From assembly GCF_900115705.1 (NCBI RefSeq), contig NZ_FOXL01000006.1, forward strand, positions 62,001 to 126,000: a DNA stretch of 64,000 bases, written 5' to 3'. Below are positions 1 to 11,897 of the stretch, in pieces. Every line of letters begins with the position of its first letter. Within the stretch, counting starts at the first letter, position 1. The notes beneath the pieces were generated by a model. That model made no database searches. It saw only the letters and a list, made by a program, of their open reading frames with translations, and was not told the origin of the DNA. Both the position numbers and the translations under genes were made by a program. The stretch comes from Frateuria terrea (lineage in GTDB: Bacteria > Pseudomonadota > Gammaproteobacteria > Xanthomonadales > Rhodanobacteraceae).

Positions 1-139
1 GATCGGAAGCCCGCCGCAGGCGAGCCAAGTCGCGCGGAGCCCACGCCAGAGCAATTCCGTAACCATCGACGGAGCCAATCATCCCCAGCGCGGGAAGCTT
101 CCGGTCGCCCACAAGATGCGCTCCTGCGTTTCCTGACGC
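1..139. other. No supported gene left of the groEL terminator
   Basis: No reading frame here has a convincing start or family signature. A short open stretch on the minus strand runs off the left edge, but it is too short to identify and has no clear ribosome binding site. Confidence 0.3.
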
Positions 140-171
140 AAAAAAGAAAACCCCGCGCAAGGCGGGGTTTT
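140..171 (-). terminator. Intrinsic terminator of groES-groEL
   Basis: A perfect 10-bp stem (147-156 paired with 162-171) with a 5-base loop is followed, read on the minus strand, by a T-rich tract (the A-run at 140-150). It lies just downstream of the groEL stop codon and fits a Rho-independent terminator of that operon. Confidence 0.85.
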
Positions 172-197
172 CTTGGTACTGCGGGGGAAGCGGGGAC

Positions 198-1853
<1,656 letters not shown>

Positions 1854-1960
1854 TCAAAAATTTTGAATAGGTACGGAAAATTCCGCGGGATGCTGCAAGA
1901 AGGAGCCGAAGGCGACTGGCGTGCGCGCTTTGCTTCCGCGCTCACCAATCAGAGCCAGAC

Positions 1961-2254
1961 TCAGCCCTCGATCACGGCCACGATGTCGTCTTCCTTCAGG
2001 AAGACCAGCTCTTCGCCGTCGATCTTGATTTCCTGGCCGGCGTACTTGCCGAACAGCACCACGTCGCCTTCCTTCAGGCTCATCGGACGGACGTTGCCGT
2101 CTTCCAGGATGCGGCCGGTGCCGGCGGCGATGACCTTGCCGCGGGTCGGCTTCTCGGTGGCGCTGTCGGGGATGACGATGCCGCCGGCGGAGACGCGCTC
2201 CTCTTCCAGGCGCTTGACGATGACGCGATCGTGCAGCGGACGCAGTTTGCTCAT
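1961..2254 (-). CDS. groES: Co-chaperonin GroES
   Basis: Ten-kilodalton lid of the GroEL chamber. The 97-residue length is typical. The N-terminus ([15 protein letters not shown]) and the mobile-loop region around residues 20-35 that contacts GroEL are recognisable. It is the first gene of the groES-groEL operon. The CIRCE inverted repeat and a sigma-70-type promoter lie 55-110 nt upstream of its ATG, so heat-shock repression by HrcA is likely, although hrcA itself is not in this window. Confidence 0.99.
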   Translation of the reverse strand: MSKLRPLHDRVIVKRLEEERVSAGGIVIPDSATEKPTRGKVIAAGTGRILEDGNVRPMSLKEGDVVLFGKYAGQEIKIDGEELVFLKEDDIVAVIEG

Positions 2255-2309
2255 GGACGGAACTCCATCTAGTTCGGGTTGAAAGAAGGTGAGGATCGCC
2301 GAGACGTTG

Positions 2310-2336
2310 TTAGCACTCGGTGACGGTGAGTGCCAA
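2310..2336 (-). promoter_or_regulatory. CIRCE operator (HrcA binding site)
   Basis: TTAGCACTC (2310-2318), nine bases, then GAGTGCCAA (2328-2336). This matches the consensus TTAGCACTC-N9-GAGTGCTAA at all but one position. CIRCE is the known operator of the HrcA repressor in groE operons. It directly abuts the predicted -10 element, so bound repressor would cover the transcription start. Confidence 0.93.
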
Positions 2337-2363
2337 TTCTAGCGCCGCGATCAGCCCCTGCAA
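2336..2363 (-). promoter_or_regulatory. Sigma-70-like promoter of groES-groEL
   Basis: On the minus strand a TTGCAG -35 box (2358-2363) is followed by 16 bp and a TAGAAT -10 box (2336-2341). The CIRCE element begins immediately downstream. No sigma-32-type promoter was evident, which agrees with HrcA-type control. Confidence 0.65.
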
Positions 2364-2439
2364 GAGGCTGGAACGCGAATGGCTCAGCAGGTGGGGTGGT
2401 GCGGACGTGGTTTCAAGGGCTGCGGGCGCGGATGGCGGC

Positions 2440-2478
2440 CCTTCGACTCCGCCCTGCGGGCTACGCTCAGGAAGAACG
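2440..2478. repeat. Palindromic repeat, family B (copy 1)
   Basis: A 39-base unit starting CCTTCGACTCC and containing TACGCTCAGG. It is closely similar to a copy at 33305-33346 and more loosely to 53416-53458. It lies in the 347-base gap between the groES promoter and cutA, in which no gene is seen. It resembles the intergenic REP-type repeats common in Xanthomonadales and Pseudomonas. Confidence 0.6.
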
Positions 2479-2655
2479 CCTTTTGGGGCGGGCCCGCAGC
2501 GTTTTTCCAGCCGTCCTCCACTCGATATCCGGCCGCGTTGGGGAGCCCCCCGGAGGGCGGGCGGAGTGCCGCCAAGATCGGATCGGACCCTCTCCCTTCA
2601 TCACAAGGTGCCGACAGGCGGATGAGGTTCGGCGGAACGCGCCGTCCGGCCATCC

Positions 2656-2697
2656 CGAACCCTATCCCCAACCCCTCTTCCGGGAGGCAGAGGGGCT
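2656..2697. repeat. Palindromic repeat, family A (upstream of cutA)
   Basis: Contains the family-A phrase CCCCAACCCCTCTTCCGGG and a CCCCTCT/AGAGGGG stem (2672-2678 with 2689-2695). It ends 13 bases before the cutA start codon, so it would lie in the leader of cutA mRNA. Other family-A copies are at 13514-13551, 20496-20594, 33453-33507, 53364-53396 and 62322-62362. Confidence 0.65.
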
Positions 2698-2710
2698 ACC
2701 ATCCCGCCGC

Positions 2711-3055
2711 ATGGCCGACACCGACCCCGTCCTCCTTTGCTACTGCACCTGCCCTGATGAGGGCAGCGCCCGGCACATTGCCGAGACACTGGTGGCCGAC
2801 CGCCTGGCGGCCTGCGTGAACCGCCTGCCAGGCATCGCATCGACCTACCGCTGGCGGGGTGACGTCACCACCGACAGCGAGCACCTGCTCCTCATCAAGA
2901 CCACTGCCACCCGCTTCGAGGCGCTGCGCACGCGCCTGCTGGCGCTGCATCCGTACGACCTGCCCGAGCTCATCGCCGTGCCCGTCGAGCACGCCCACGC
3001 GCCCTACCTGGCCTGGGTCCGCGAGGCCACGGACGACGCGCCGCAAGACTGCTGA
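2711..3055 (+). CDS. cutA: Divalent-cation tolerance protein CutA
   Basis: Small trimeric ferredoxin-fold protein linked to copper and divalent cation tolerance in enterobacteria; its biochemical role is unsettled. The 114 residues cover the whole family: the early cysteine-containing strand (CYCTCPDEGSA), the segment LVADRLAACVNRLPGI and a C-terminal aromatic strand (APYLAWVREAT). The ATG at 2711 was chosen because upstream codons have no similarity and run through a repeat element. It is followed 57 nt later by a transporter gene on the same strand. Confidence 0.95.
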   Translation: MADTDPVLLCYCTCPDEGSARHIAETLVADRLAACVNRLPGIASTYRWRGDVTTDSEHLLLIKTTATRFEALRTRLLALHPYDLPELIAVPVEHAHAPYLAWVREATDDAPQDC

Positions 3056-3112
3056 CAGCCTTTGTCAGTGGCGCTGCCTCAAGCTTGTACCTCCCTCCCC
3101 GCCCCTCCCGAA

Positions 3113-4009
3113 ATGAAAAAGATCGACTACGCCGTCCTGCTCTCGCTGGGCGCCCTGTGGGGCGGCTCATTCCTGTTCATGCGCATGGGCGCGGGCGCCT
3201 TCGGTGCGCTGCCGCTGGCTGGCCTGCGCGCGATCGGCGCGGCGCTGTGCTTCCTGCCCCTGCTGGCTTCGCGCAAGCGGCTGGCCGAATGGCGCGCGCA
3301 CTGGTGGCCGATCGCCGTGGTCGGGCTGACCAATTCGGCGCTGCCGTTCCTGTTGTTCACCTTCGCCACACGCAGCCTGCCGGCGGGGCTGGCCTCGATC
3401 ATCGACGGCATGACGCCCATGTTCGCCGCGCTGATCGGCTGGTTGTGGTTGGGCCAGCGACTGGACATCTGGCGCGGCGCCGGACTCGCCGCCGGTTTTG
3501 CCGGCATCGTCTGGCTGGCCGAGGGCAGCCTGGCGCTGGGATCGGGTGCCGGCCTCGCGCTGCTCGCCTGCGTGGCCGCCACCGTGCTGTACGGTTATGC
3601 GGTGCATTACACGCACCTGCGCCTGGCAGACGTGACGCCGCTGGTGGTGACCGTCGGCAGCCACATGGTCGCCGCGCTGCTGCTGCTGCCGACGACGCTG
3701 CTGGCCTGGCCGGCCAAGGCGCCGCCGCTGCAGGCGTGGCTGGCCGCGGCCGGACTGGCCGTGCTGTGCACCGCGCTCGCCTATGTGCTGTTCTTCTGGG
3801 TGCTCGCACGGGTCGGTGCGGTGCGGATCATGGTGATTCCCTACCTGATCCCGGCCTTCGGCGTGCTGTGGGGCGCGCTACTGCTCCATGAGCCGGTGAC
3901 CGGCCGCATGCTTGGCGGCTGCGCGGTGATCCTGCTGGGCACGGCGCTTACCACCGGGCTGGTCCGCCCACGGCGCGCCGCACCGGCGCTGGCCGTCGGA
4001 AAGACATAA
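3113..4009 (+). CDS. EamA/DMT-family transporter
   Basis: Inner-membrane permease of the drug/metabolite transporter superfamily. About ten hydrophobic segments form two tandem EamA repeats over 298 residues, the family's usual size. The first repeat opens with a typical LGALWGGSFLFMR motif. The substrate cannot be told from sequence; relatives move amino acids, nucleosides or metabolites. The start MKKIDYAV at 3113 is preferred to an upstream TTG at 3062, which would add 17 residues unlike a membrane N-terminus. Confidence 0.85.
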   Translation: MKKIDYAVLLSLGALWGGSFLFMRMGAGAFGALPLAGLRAIGAALCFLPLLASRKRLAEWRAHWWPIAVVGLTNSALPFLLFTFATRSLPAGLASIIDGMTPMFAALIGWLWLGQRLDIWRGAGLAAGFAGIVWLAEGSLALGSGAGLALLACVAATVLYGYAVHYTHLRLADVTPLVVTVGSHMVAALLLLPTTLLAWPAKAPPLQAWLAAAGLAVLCTALAYVLFFWVLARVGAVRIMVIPYLIPAFGVLWGALLLHEPVTGRMLGGCAVILLGTALTTGLVRPRRAAPALAVGKT

Positions 4010-4081
4010 GGCCGCAACGAACCGGGCTCCGGTCCGCGTGGTCCATAATGGCTTTCCCGCCACGGTGCCGCTGGAGTCGCG

Positions 4082-6271
4082 ATGTGCCCGATCACCGGCC
4101 GCCTGGCCGCCCGCCTGCCGTTCCTGATGCTGGTGTTGCTATGCCTGGCCGCACTGGCACAACCGCTGTGCGCACAGGAAGACGACGGCCTGCTGCCGGT
4201 CACCGCGGCCTACAGGCTTTCCGCTGACGCCTCCACTCCCGGCGTGCTCAAGTTGCACTGGGAAATCGCACCGGACTACTACCTCTATCGCGGGCGCATG
4301 AAGTTCAAGCCGGCCGAAGGCGTGACGCTCGGCGAGGCGGCGTTCCCCGACGGCGAGAGACACCACGACGAATACCTCGGCGACGTGGAGATCTACCACC
4401 ACGCGATCGATGCCAGCGTGCCCTACACGGTGGCGCCGGGAACCACGCGGCTGCGCCTGGGCGTGCAGTTCCAAGGCTGCCACGAGGTCGACCCGAAGAT
4501 CTGCTACCCGCCGCATACCGAGCAGCTCGACCTGCCGCTGCCACCGACCGGCACGGTCGGGGCCCGCCCCGGTTCGCTCGGCGCCGCCTTGCAGCAACTC
4601 GGCAGCAGTAGCCGCACCGGGGGCAGCGACGTGCCGCTTCCCGCGGAGCAGGCCTTCCGGCTCGATGCGCTGGCGCAGGATCCGCACCACCTGCTGTTGC
4701 GCTGGACGATGCCGCCTGGCTATTACCTCTATCGCGACCAGACGAAGCTGCACCTGCGCGATGGCCGGGGACTCACGCTCACGCCGCGGTGGCCAGCCGG
4801 TACGCGCAAGGATGATCCGCATTTCGGCAGCGTCACTGTGTACTTCAACGAGTTGGATCTGCCGGTAGCGGTCGGAGGCGACCTTGCCGGGCGCACCCGC
4901 CTGACGCTGGAGACGAGCTTCCAGGGCTGCGAAGACGGCGGCCTGTGCTATCCGGTGATGACGCGCGCACTGGACGTGGACCTGGCCAACGCGACGCCGG
5001 CAACCGGCACTCCCGCCATGGCCGCACCCGAGGCACCACCGGTCTCCGCGCAGGGGCCGCTGCAGACCAGCCTGTGGGCTGCGCTGCTGCTCGCGCTCGG
5101 CGGCGGCCTGGTGCTCAACCTGATGCCGTGCGTGCTGCCGGTGCTGTCGATCAAGGCGGTCGGCCTGCTGGAAAGCGGCGAGAGCCCGGCCCGGGCGCGT
5201 GCCCATGCGCTGGCTTACACCGCGGGCGTGCTGGCGAGTTTCGTGGCGCTGGGGCTGGGCATCCTCGCCCTGCGCTCGGCCGGCCATGCGCTGGGCTGGG
5301 GTACGCAGCTGCAGCAGCCGCTGCTGGTCGGGGGGCTGGCGCTGGTGATGCTGGCCGTGGGCCTGTCGATGTCCGGGCTGGTTCAATTCGGCGCGTCGCT
5401 GGGCAACACCGGCGCAGGACTGGCCGCACGTGGCGGCGCGGCCGGCGACTTCTTCACCGGCGTGCTGGCAGTCGTGGTGGCCAGCCCCTGCACGGCGCCG
5501 TTCATGGGCAGCGCGCTGGCTTACGCCTTCGCCGCGCCCGCGGCATCGGCATTGATGGTGTTCGTGGCGCTCGGACTTGGGCTGGCGTTGCCGTTCCTGA
5601 TGGTGGGTTTCGTGCCGGCGCTGGCGCGGCGCTTGCCCCGGCCCGGCCGCTGGATGGAAACGCTCAAACAGCTGCTGGCCTTCCCGATGTACCTCAGCGC
5701 CGCGTGGCTGGCCTGGGTGCTGGCCAACCAGCGTGGCGCCGACGCCATCGGCCTGCTGCTGGTCTCTGCAGTGTTCCTGGCGCTGACCCTGTGGTGGTTC
5801 GAACGCAGCCGCGGCCGCGCCGGCCTGGTGCGCGCACCGGTGCTGCTGGCCTTGCTGGCGACCGCGGTGCCGCTGTACGGGCTGGCTCAACTGCCGACGC
5901 CGGTGCGCGCGGCGCAGGCGGACACTGGCGTGGTCGCCTACAGCCCGGAGAAGCTCGCCGAGCTGCGCGCCTCGGGCACGCCCGTGTTCGTCGACATGAC
6001 CGCCGACTGGTGCGTCACCTGCAAGGCCAACGAGCACACGGTGCTGGACACGGCCGCCTTCCGCGCCCTGCTGCTGCGCACCGGTGCGGTCTACATGAAA
6101 GGCGACTGGACCGACGTGAACCCCACCATCGCCGCCTTCCTGGAGCAGTACCACTCGCCGGGCGTGCCGCTGTACGTGGTGTTTCCGCGCGGCGGCGGCG
6201 CCGGCCGCAAGCTGCCGACCGTGCTCACCTCGAGCCTGGTCGCGCGGGCGCTGACCGAAGCGGCGCGCTGA
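4082..6271 (+). CDS. dsbD: Thiol:disulfide interchange protein DsbD with duplicated alpha domain
   Basis: Inner-membrane reductant carrier that passes electrons from cytoplasmic thioredoxin to periplasmic DsbC/DsbG and cytochrome c maturation proteins. A signal peptide (about residues 1-32) is followed by two related periplasmic alpha domains, each with YYLYR and a GC...CYP motif: Cys133/Cys141 and Cys283/Cys289. An eight-helix membrane domain follows with the redox pair Cys350 (LMPCVLP) and Cys470 (ASPCTAP), then a C-terminal thioredoxin-like gamma domain with WCVTC (Cys644/Cys647). At 729 residues it is longer than the roughly 565-residue E. coli protein because of the second alpha domain. 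It is followed after one base by a TlpA-like gene. Confidence 0.95.
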   Translation: MCPITGRLAARLPFLMLVLLCLAALAQPLCAQEDDGLLPVTAAYRLSADASTPGVLKLHWEIAPDYYLYRGRMKFKPAEGVTLGEAAFPDGERHHDEYLGDVEIYHHAIDASVPYTVAPGTTRLRLGVQFQGCHEVDPKICYPPHTEQLDLPLPPTGTVGARPGSLGAALQQLGSSSRTGGSDVPLPAEQAFRLDALAQDPHHLLLRWTMPPGYYLYRDQTKLHLRDGRGLTLTPRWPAGTRKDDPHFGSVTVYFNELDLPVAVGGDLAGRTRLTLETSFQGCEDGGLCYPVMTRALDVDLANATPATGTPAMAAPEAPPVSAQGPLQTSLWAALLLALGGGLVLNLMPCVLPVLSIKAVGLLESGESPARARAHALAYTAGVLASFVALGLGILALRSAGHALGWGTQLQQPLLVGGLALVMLAVGLSMSGLVQFGASLGNTGAGLAARGGAAGDFFTGVLAVVVASPCTAPFMGSALAYAFAAPAASALMVFVALGLGLALPFLMVGFVPALARRLPRPGRWMETLKQLLAFPMYLSAAWLAWVLANQRGADAIGLLLVSAVFLALTLWWFERSRGRAGLVRAPVLLALLATAVPLYGLAQLPTPVRAAQADTGVVAYSPEKLAELRASGTPVFVDMTADWCVTCKANEHTVLDTAAFRALLLRTGAVYMKGDWTDVNPTIAAFLEQYHSPGVPLYVVFPRGGGAGRKLPTVLTSSLVARALTEAAR

Positions 6272-6272
6272 C

Positions 6273-6800
6273 ATGATGACCCGTGCGAGCTGGCTGATCC
6301 TCGCCCTGGCGGTGCTCGCCGCCGCCGCGGGCGGCTGGCTGCAGCATGCCTCGCGCGAGCGGCACGGGCAGGACCTGGTCGGGCGGCCGGCGCCGGTGAT
6401 GCAGCTGTCCGACCTCGACGAGCACGCGCATGTGCTGTCCGACTACGCCGGCCGCCGTGTACTGGTCAACCTGTGGGCCAGCTGGTGCGGGCCATGCAGG
6501 AAGGAAATGCCGGCGCTGGTAGCGGCGCAGGCGCGGTTCGGCGGTGACCGCCCGGCGGTCATCGGCATCGCCATGGATACACCGGAGAACGTGCGCGCCT
6601 ACCTGAAGGCGCACCCGGTGAACTACCCGATCCTGCTCGGCCGGCTGGACGACCCCGACAGCGCGCGACAGCTGGGTGACGGCGCCGGCGTGCTGCCGTA
6701 CAGCGTGCTGCTCGATGCCGACGGCAAGGTGCTGGCCAGCCACGTCGGAACGCTGCATGCGGCCACGCTGGAACGCTGGCTCGACAAGGATTCCCCGTAG
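6273..6800 (+). CDS. TlpA/ResA-like membrane-anchored thioredoxin
   Basis: Periplasmic thiol-disulfide oxidoreductase anchored by one N-terminal helix (residues 6-21). The thioredoxin fold carries WCGPC (Cys72, Cys75) and the cis-proline region [13 protein letters not shown]. Its start codon lies one base after the dsbD stop, so it is probably translated with DsbD and takes electrons from it. Relatives reduce apocytochrome c or copper-site cysteines; which applies here is not visible. Length 175 residues, normal for the family. Confidence 0.93.
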   Translation: MMTRASWLILALAVLAAAAGGWLQHASRERHGQDLVGRPAPVMQLSDLDEHAHVLSDYAGRRVLVNLWASWCGPCRKEMPALVAAQARFGGDRPAVIGIAMDTPENVRAYLKAHPVNYPILLGRLDDPDSARQLGDGAGVLPYSVLLDADGKVLASHVGTLHAATLERWLDKDSP

Positions 6801-7014
6801 CGCACATGGCAAGGGGCGGAGGCCCGCGCGCCGTAAATTCCGCGGTCACGCGCAGGCTGGACTTTCCCAGAGCCTGGCCACATACGCCTACGCACGGTTT
6901 GTGTCGCGGTTCTCCGCCAAACATCGCCGAACTGCGCCGAAGTGGACAACATCGACCGGGGCGCGCACACTTCGCTCCCTTGCCGGACCGCTCCGGCTGG
7001 CTGCATGGTGTCGC

Positions 7015-7452
7015 GTGGCGAAACTGCTGGTCCTGCACGGGCCCAACCTCAACCTGCTGGGCTCGCGCGAGCCGGAGGTCTACGGGCGTGACACGCTCGC
7101 GGACATCGACGCGCGGCTGACCTCGCAGGCGCAGGCCGCCGGGCACCAGCTGTCGAGCTTCCAGTCCAACGCCGAGCACGCCCTTGTCGACCGCGTGCAG
7201 CAGGCGCGCGCCGAGGGCATCGACTGGATACTGATCAACCCGGCTGCCTTCACCCATACCAGCATCGCCCTGCGCGACGCTCTGGCGGCGGTGGCGATCC
7301 CGTTCATCGAGGTGCACCTGTCCAACGTGCACGCACGCGAGCCCTTCCGCCGGCATTCCTACCTGTCCGACCTGGCGGTGGGCGTGGTCTGCGGCTTCGG
7401 CGCCGAGAGCTACGCGCTGGCGCTGGATGCGGCGCTGCACCGGCTGACCTGA
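7015..7452 (+). CDS. aroQ: Type II 3-dehydroquinate dehydratase
   Basis: Catalyses 3-dehydroquinate to 3-dehydroshikimate, the third step of the shikimate pathway, in the cytoplasm as a dodecamer. The 145 residues include the N-terminal [20 protein letters not shown] with the catalytic tyrosine loop, NPAAFTHTS, and [14 protein letters not shown] with the substrate-binding histidine and arginine. The GTG at 7015 is chosen because it puts KLLVLHGPN at the mature N-terminus as in homologues. aroQ-accB-accC is a common gene order in gammaproteobacteria. Confidence 0.97.
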   Translation: MAKLLVLHGPNLNLLGSREPEVYGRDTLADIDARLTSQAQAAGHQLSSFQSNAEHALVDRVQQARAEGIDWILINPAAFTHTSIALRDALAAVAIPFIEVHLSNVHAREPFRRHSYLSDLAVGVVCGFGAESYALALDAALHRLT

Positions 7453-7502
7453 TTCCCTTGAACCCGTGCCGCCTTGGCGGCCCCTGAAACAAAGGCACTC
7501 CC

Positions 7503-7967
7503 ATGGATCTGCGCAAGATCAAGAAGCTGATCGACCTGCTCGAGGAATCCAACCTCGCGGAACTGGAAATCAAGGAAGGCGAGGAAGTGGTACGCCTGTC
7601 GCGCGTGCCCAAGGGTGGCGTGACGATGGCCGCACCGGTCGCCCTGCAGGCAGCGCCGGTCGCGCCCGCCGCTGCCGCACCGGCCGTGGCGCCGGCTGCC
7701 GACGCCGCACCCGCGGCCAATGCGCTGCCCGCTGGCCACGTGGTCAAGGCGCCGATGGTCGGCACCTTCTACGCCTCGGCCACGCCGGGCGCGGCCGCCT
7801 TCGTCAAGGTCGGCCAGCAGGTCAAGGCCGGCGAGACGCTGGGCATCATCGAGGCGATGAAGATGTTCAACCAGATCGAGGCCGACGTCGCCGGCACCGT
7901 GCAGGCGATCCTGGTCGAGAACGGCCAGCCGGTCGAATTCGACCAGCCGATGTTCGTGATTGCCTGA
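7503..7967 (+). CDS. accB: Biotin carboxyl carrier protein of acetyl-CoA carboxylase
   Basis: Carries biotin between the biotin carboxylase and carboxyltransferase half-reactions that make malonyl-CoA for fatty acid synthesis. A short N-terminal domain (1-40) is followed by an Ala/Pro-rich linker (about 43-77) and a C-terminal biotinyl domain. The biotinylated lysine is Lys120 in EAMKMF. Length 154 residues is typical. accC follows after 18 nt, so the two subunits are almost certainly cotranscribed. Confidence 0.98.
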   Translation: MDLRKIKKLIDLLEESNLAELEIKEGEEVVRLSRVPKGGVTMAAPVALQAAPVAPAAAAPAVAPAADAAPAANALPAGHVVKAPMVGTFYASATPGAAAFVKVGQQVKAGETLGIIEAMKMFNQIEADVAGTVQAILVENGQPVEFDQPMFVIA

Positions 7968-7985
7968 TCCGGCGGGACTTATCCG

Positions 7986-9353
<1,368 letters not shown>

Positions 9354-9439
9354 CCGCCCACCGCGCGCGCCACAGGGGCCGCAGGCGATGCCGTTGCAGC
9401 AGCGCCTGCGGCTCCACGTCGAACGGATGACCGAACGCT

Positions 9440-10339
9440 ATGCCCTGGCTTGAACTCGCCCTCACCCTCCGCGCCGAGCAGCAGCCTCGCGTGGAGGAAG
9501 CCCTCGACGACCTGGGCGCCCTGTCGATCACCCTGCGCGACGCCGACGCCGAGACGCCTGACGAACAGGCGATCTTCGAGCCGGGCGTGGGCGAGCTGCC
9601 GCTGTGGCCGACGATCACGCTCGATGCGCTGTTCGAGGCCGGCACCGACCGCCGCGGCCTGGTCGAAGCGCTGGGCGAACTGCTGCCCTGGCTGGAGCCG
9701 GACCAGCTCGCCTTCCGCGACATCGCCGACGAGGACTGGGAGCGCGCTTGGATGGACCAGTTCAAGCCGATGCCGTTCGGCCGGCGGTTGTGGATCTATC
9801 CGTGGAACATCGAGCCGCCCGGCGGCGAGGACCTCGTGGTCGTTCGGCTGGACCCCGGGCTGGCCTTTGGCAGCGGCACCCATCCGACCACCGCGCTGTG
9901 CCTGGAGTGGCTCGACGGGCTGGACCTCGCCGGCAAGCGTGTGACCGACTACGGCTGCGGTTCGGGCATCCTCGCCATCGCCGCGCTCAAGCTCGGCGCC
10001 GCGAGCGCAACCGGCGTGGATAACGATCCGCAGGCGTTGATCGCCACCGGTGACAACGCCGAACGCAACGGCGTGGCCGATCGGCTCGAGGTGTTCCTGC
10101 CGGGCGCAGAACCGAAGGCTCCCGCCGACGTATTCGTCGCCAACATCCTGGCCGGCCCGCTGGCTGAACTCGCGCCCACCTTCGCCGCTGCCTGCAAGGG
10201 CGGCGCGCCCTTCGCCATCTCCGGCATCCTGGCCGGCCAGCAGGACGAACTGCTCGCGCGCTACGCCGAATGGTTCGACGACCTGCGCGTCGACACGCGC
10301 GAGGACTGGGTGCGCATCAGCGGACACCGCCGCGCCTGA
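9440..10339 (+). CDS. prmA: Ribosomal protein L11 methyltransferase
   Basis: SAM-dependent methyltransferase that trimethylates ribosomal protein L11. The 299-residue protein has the N-terminal substrate-recognition domain and a C-terminal Rossmann domain with motifs WIYPWNI, LDPGLAFGSGTHPTT, DYGCGSGILAIAALKLGA and FVANILAGPL, all diagnostic of PrmA. It sits downstream of accBC, a common neighbourhood in gammaproteobacteria. Confidence 0.97.
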   Translation: MPWLELALTLRAEQQPRVEEALDDLGALSITLRDADAETPDEQAIFEPGVGELPLWPTITLDALFEAGTDRRGLVEALGELLPWLEPDQLAFRDIADEDWERAWMDQFKPMPFGRRLWIYPWNIEPPGGEDLVVVRLDPGLAFGSGTHPTTALCLEWLDGLDLAGKRVTDYGCGSGILAIAALKLGAASATGVDNDPQALIATGDNAERNGVADRLEVFLPGAEPKAPADVFVANILAGPLAELAPTFAAACKGGAPFAISGILAGQQDELLARYAEWFDDLRVDTREDWVRISGHRRA

Positions 10340-10575
10340 TCCTTGCGGGGTGTGTGTGATCCCTCCCCGCCAGGGGGGAAGGAGCCCGAAGCGCGGATTG
10401 GGCAAAACCTTGCGACGGTCCCGCCCAGGCCTTGCGCCCAGGAGCGCCCGCGGGGGAAGGCCTGGGATCGGGGCATTGCGGCGACACATGAGGGAAAGGC
10501 GTTCACAGGACACCGCGTCGGGCAACGTGCGCCGGCGCTCCGACAAACGCCGGCTTTCGCTTTACTCTTGCGCCC

Positions 10576-11352
10576 ATGTACGCCCAATGCCCCGACTGCC
10601 GCACCGTCTTCTCGCTCGACGCGAGCGTGCTGGCGCAGGCGCGCGGGGCAGTGATCTGCGGCAACTGCGAAACCCTGTTCGACGCGCTGGATACCCTGTC
10701 CGAGCAGTTGCCGCCGGAACCGTTCCGGCTGTTGCCCGGCAACGCCCGTTCGGAGGAGGCGCCCAGGCTCGAGCTGGCGGTCTATCGTCCGCGCGAGGAC
10801 GTGCCGGCCATCGCCGAGACGGCGCCCGCCTCGCCCGCTTTCACCCCACGCTTCGCGCACGACCGCCGTGCACCGCGCCAACGGCCGCGGCGCTGGCCCT
10901 GGGTGGCGACCTGTGCGCTGCTGGCGCTGCTGCTGGCGGCGCAGGTCGCCTGGGCCAAGCGCGACCTGCTGGTCGCCGACCCGACCACCGGCGCCTGGCT
11001 GCGCCAGGCCTGCGCTTCGCTGGGTTGCCGCCTGCCACTGGTGCGCGACGTACACCAGCTGCATCTGGTCGCGCGCGACGTGCAGGCGCATCCAAGCGTG
11101 CCCGGCGCGTTGATGATCAGCGCCACCGTGCGCAACGATGCCCCGTTCGCCCAACCCTACCCGGTGGTCTCGCTGATCCTGGCCGACGCCGACGGCCATC
11201 GTGTGGCGATGCGCCGGCTGCATCCGTCCGAATACCTCGACGACAATGCCGCACTGCATGCCGGGCTGGCGCCAGGCGCCAGCGCCGCCGTGCTGATCGA
11301 GGTGGCCGATCCCGGCAATCGCGCGGTGGCCTTCGAATTCGGTTTCGAGTGA
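10576..11352 (+). CDS. Zinc-ribbon membrane protein, DUF3426 family
   Basis: A conserved protein of unknown function. The N-terminal MJ0042-type zinc ribbon has two CxxC knuckles (Cys5, Cys8, Cys28, Cys31). A low-complexity linker, one transmembrane helix near residues 108-127 and a C-terminal DUF3426 domain follow. The layout implies a cytoplasmic metal-binding head and a periplasmic tail. The family usually lies between prmA and fis, as here. 258 residues. The 236-base gap before it holds C/G-rich inverted stretches but no gene. Confidence 0.85.
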   Translation: MYAQCPDCRTVFSLDASVLAQARGAVICGNCETLFDALDTLSEQLPPEPFRLLPGNARSEEAPRLELAVYRPREDVPAIAETAPASPAFTPRFAHDRRAPRQRPRRWPWVATCALLALLLAAQVAWAKRDLLVADPTTGAWLRQACASLGCRLPLVRDVHQLHLVARDVQAHPSVPGALMISATVRNDAPFAQPYPVVSLILADADGHRVAMRRLHPSEYLDDNAALHAGLAPGASAAVLIEVADPGNRAVAFEFGFE

Positions 11353-11368
11353 AACAAAACGCCAGCAC

Positions 11369-11397
11369 TTAATTTTGTCGGCGCGCGCCGGTACACT
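11369..11397 (+). promoter_or_regulatory. Possible fis promoter with G+C-rich discriminator
   Basis: TTAATT (11369-11374), a 17-base spacer and TACACT (11392-11397), followed by a C/G-rich segment where the start site would fall. Such a discriminator is typical of growth-rate or ppGpp-controlled promoters and fis is such a gene in E. coli. The -35 box is weak, so this is tentative. Confidence 0.35.
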
Positions 11398-11510
11398 CGC
11401 CCTCTCGCGCATGCGCCTCATCGCATGCCAAGCGCGCCAAGCCGGCGCACATCTGCCATAACCATTGCAGCGGCCCACGCAGCCGCCGCGTCGCTCGTGA
11501 GGTACTGCCT

Positions 11511-11795
11511 GTGAACGCCGTCCGATTGCCTGTCACCGAGGCCGTCCGGGAGACCCAGTCGTCGCAGAGCGCGCTGGGCGAGTGCGTCGGCCGTACCGTG
11601 CGCCGCTATCTCGCCGACATCGGCGATACCGAGTGCGCCGAGGGCCTGCACGCGCTGGTGATCCGCGAGGTCGAAGGCCCGCTGCTGCGCGAGGTGCTGG
11701 CGTTCCACGACGGCAATCAGAGCCGCGCGGCGGCTGTGCTCGGCATCAACCGCGCCACGCTGCGCAAGAAACTGGCTACGCACGGCCTGCTGTAG
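11511..11795 (+). CDS. fis: DNA-binding protein Fis
   Basis: Nucleoid-associated dimeric protein that bends DNA and regulates rRNA operons, recombination and growth-phase genes. At 94 residues it matches the family. The C-terminal helix-turn-helix (GNQSRAAAVLGINRATLRKK) is clear; the N-terminal beta-hairpin arm is shorter and diverged, as in other Xanthomonadales. It starts with GTG at 11511. purH follows about 100 nt downstream with its own TATAAT box. Confidence 0.93.
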   Translation: MNAVRLPVTEAVRETQSSQSALGECVGRTVRRYLADIGDTECAEGLHALVIREVEGPLLREVLAFHDGNQSRAAAVLGINRATLRKKLATHGLL

Positions 11796-11863
11796 CCGTC
11801 GCTCTCGGCAACTTCCGCACTTGGCCGTCTGGCCGTCCAAACGATCGGGCTCCGGGCTCGGGT

Positions 11864-11869
11864 TATAAT
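11864..11869 (+). promoter_or_regulatory. -10 box upstream of purH
   Basis: A perfect TATAAT, 28 bases before the purH ATG. The -35 region at the expected distance is weak (ACGATC). It suggests that purH can be transcribed separately from fis. Confidence 0.5.
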
Positions 11870-11897
11870 CGTCGGCTTCCCCACCCTGGAAGCTGCC

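Noticed and set aside
1-139. Partial minus-strand gene at the left edge
   Set aside because: A short frame (MIGSVDGYGIALAWAP...) is open to the edge, but it has no ribosome binding site and is too short to identify.
4139-6274. 711-residue minus-strand frame opposite dsbD
   Set aside because: High G+C removes stops from the antisense frame; the sequence is Gln/Arg/His-rich with no recognisable fold.
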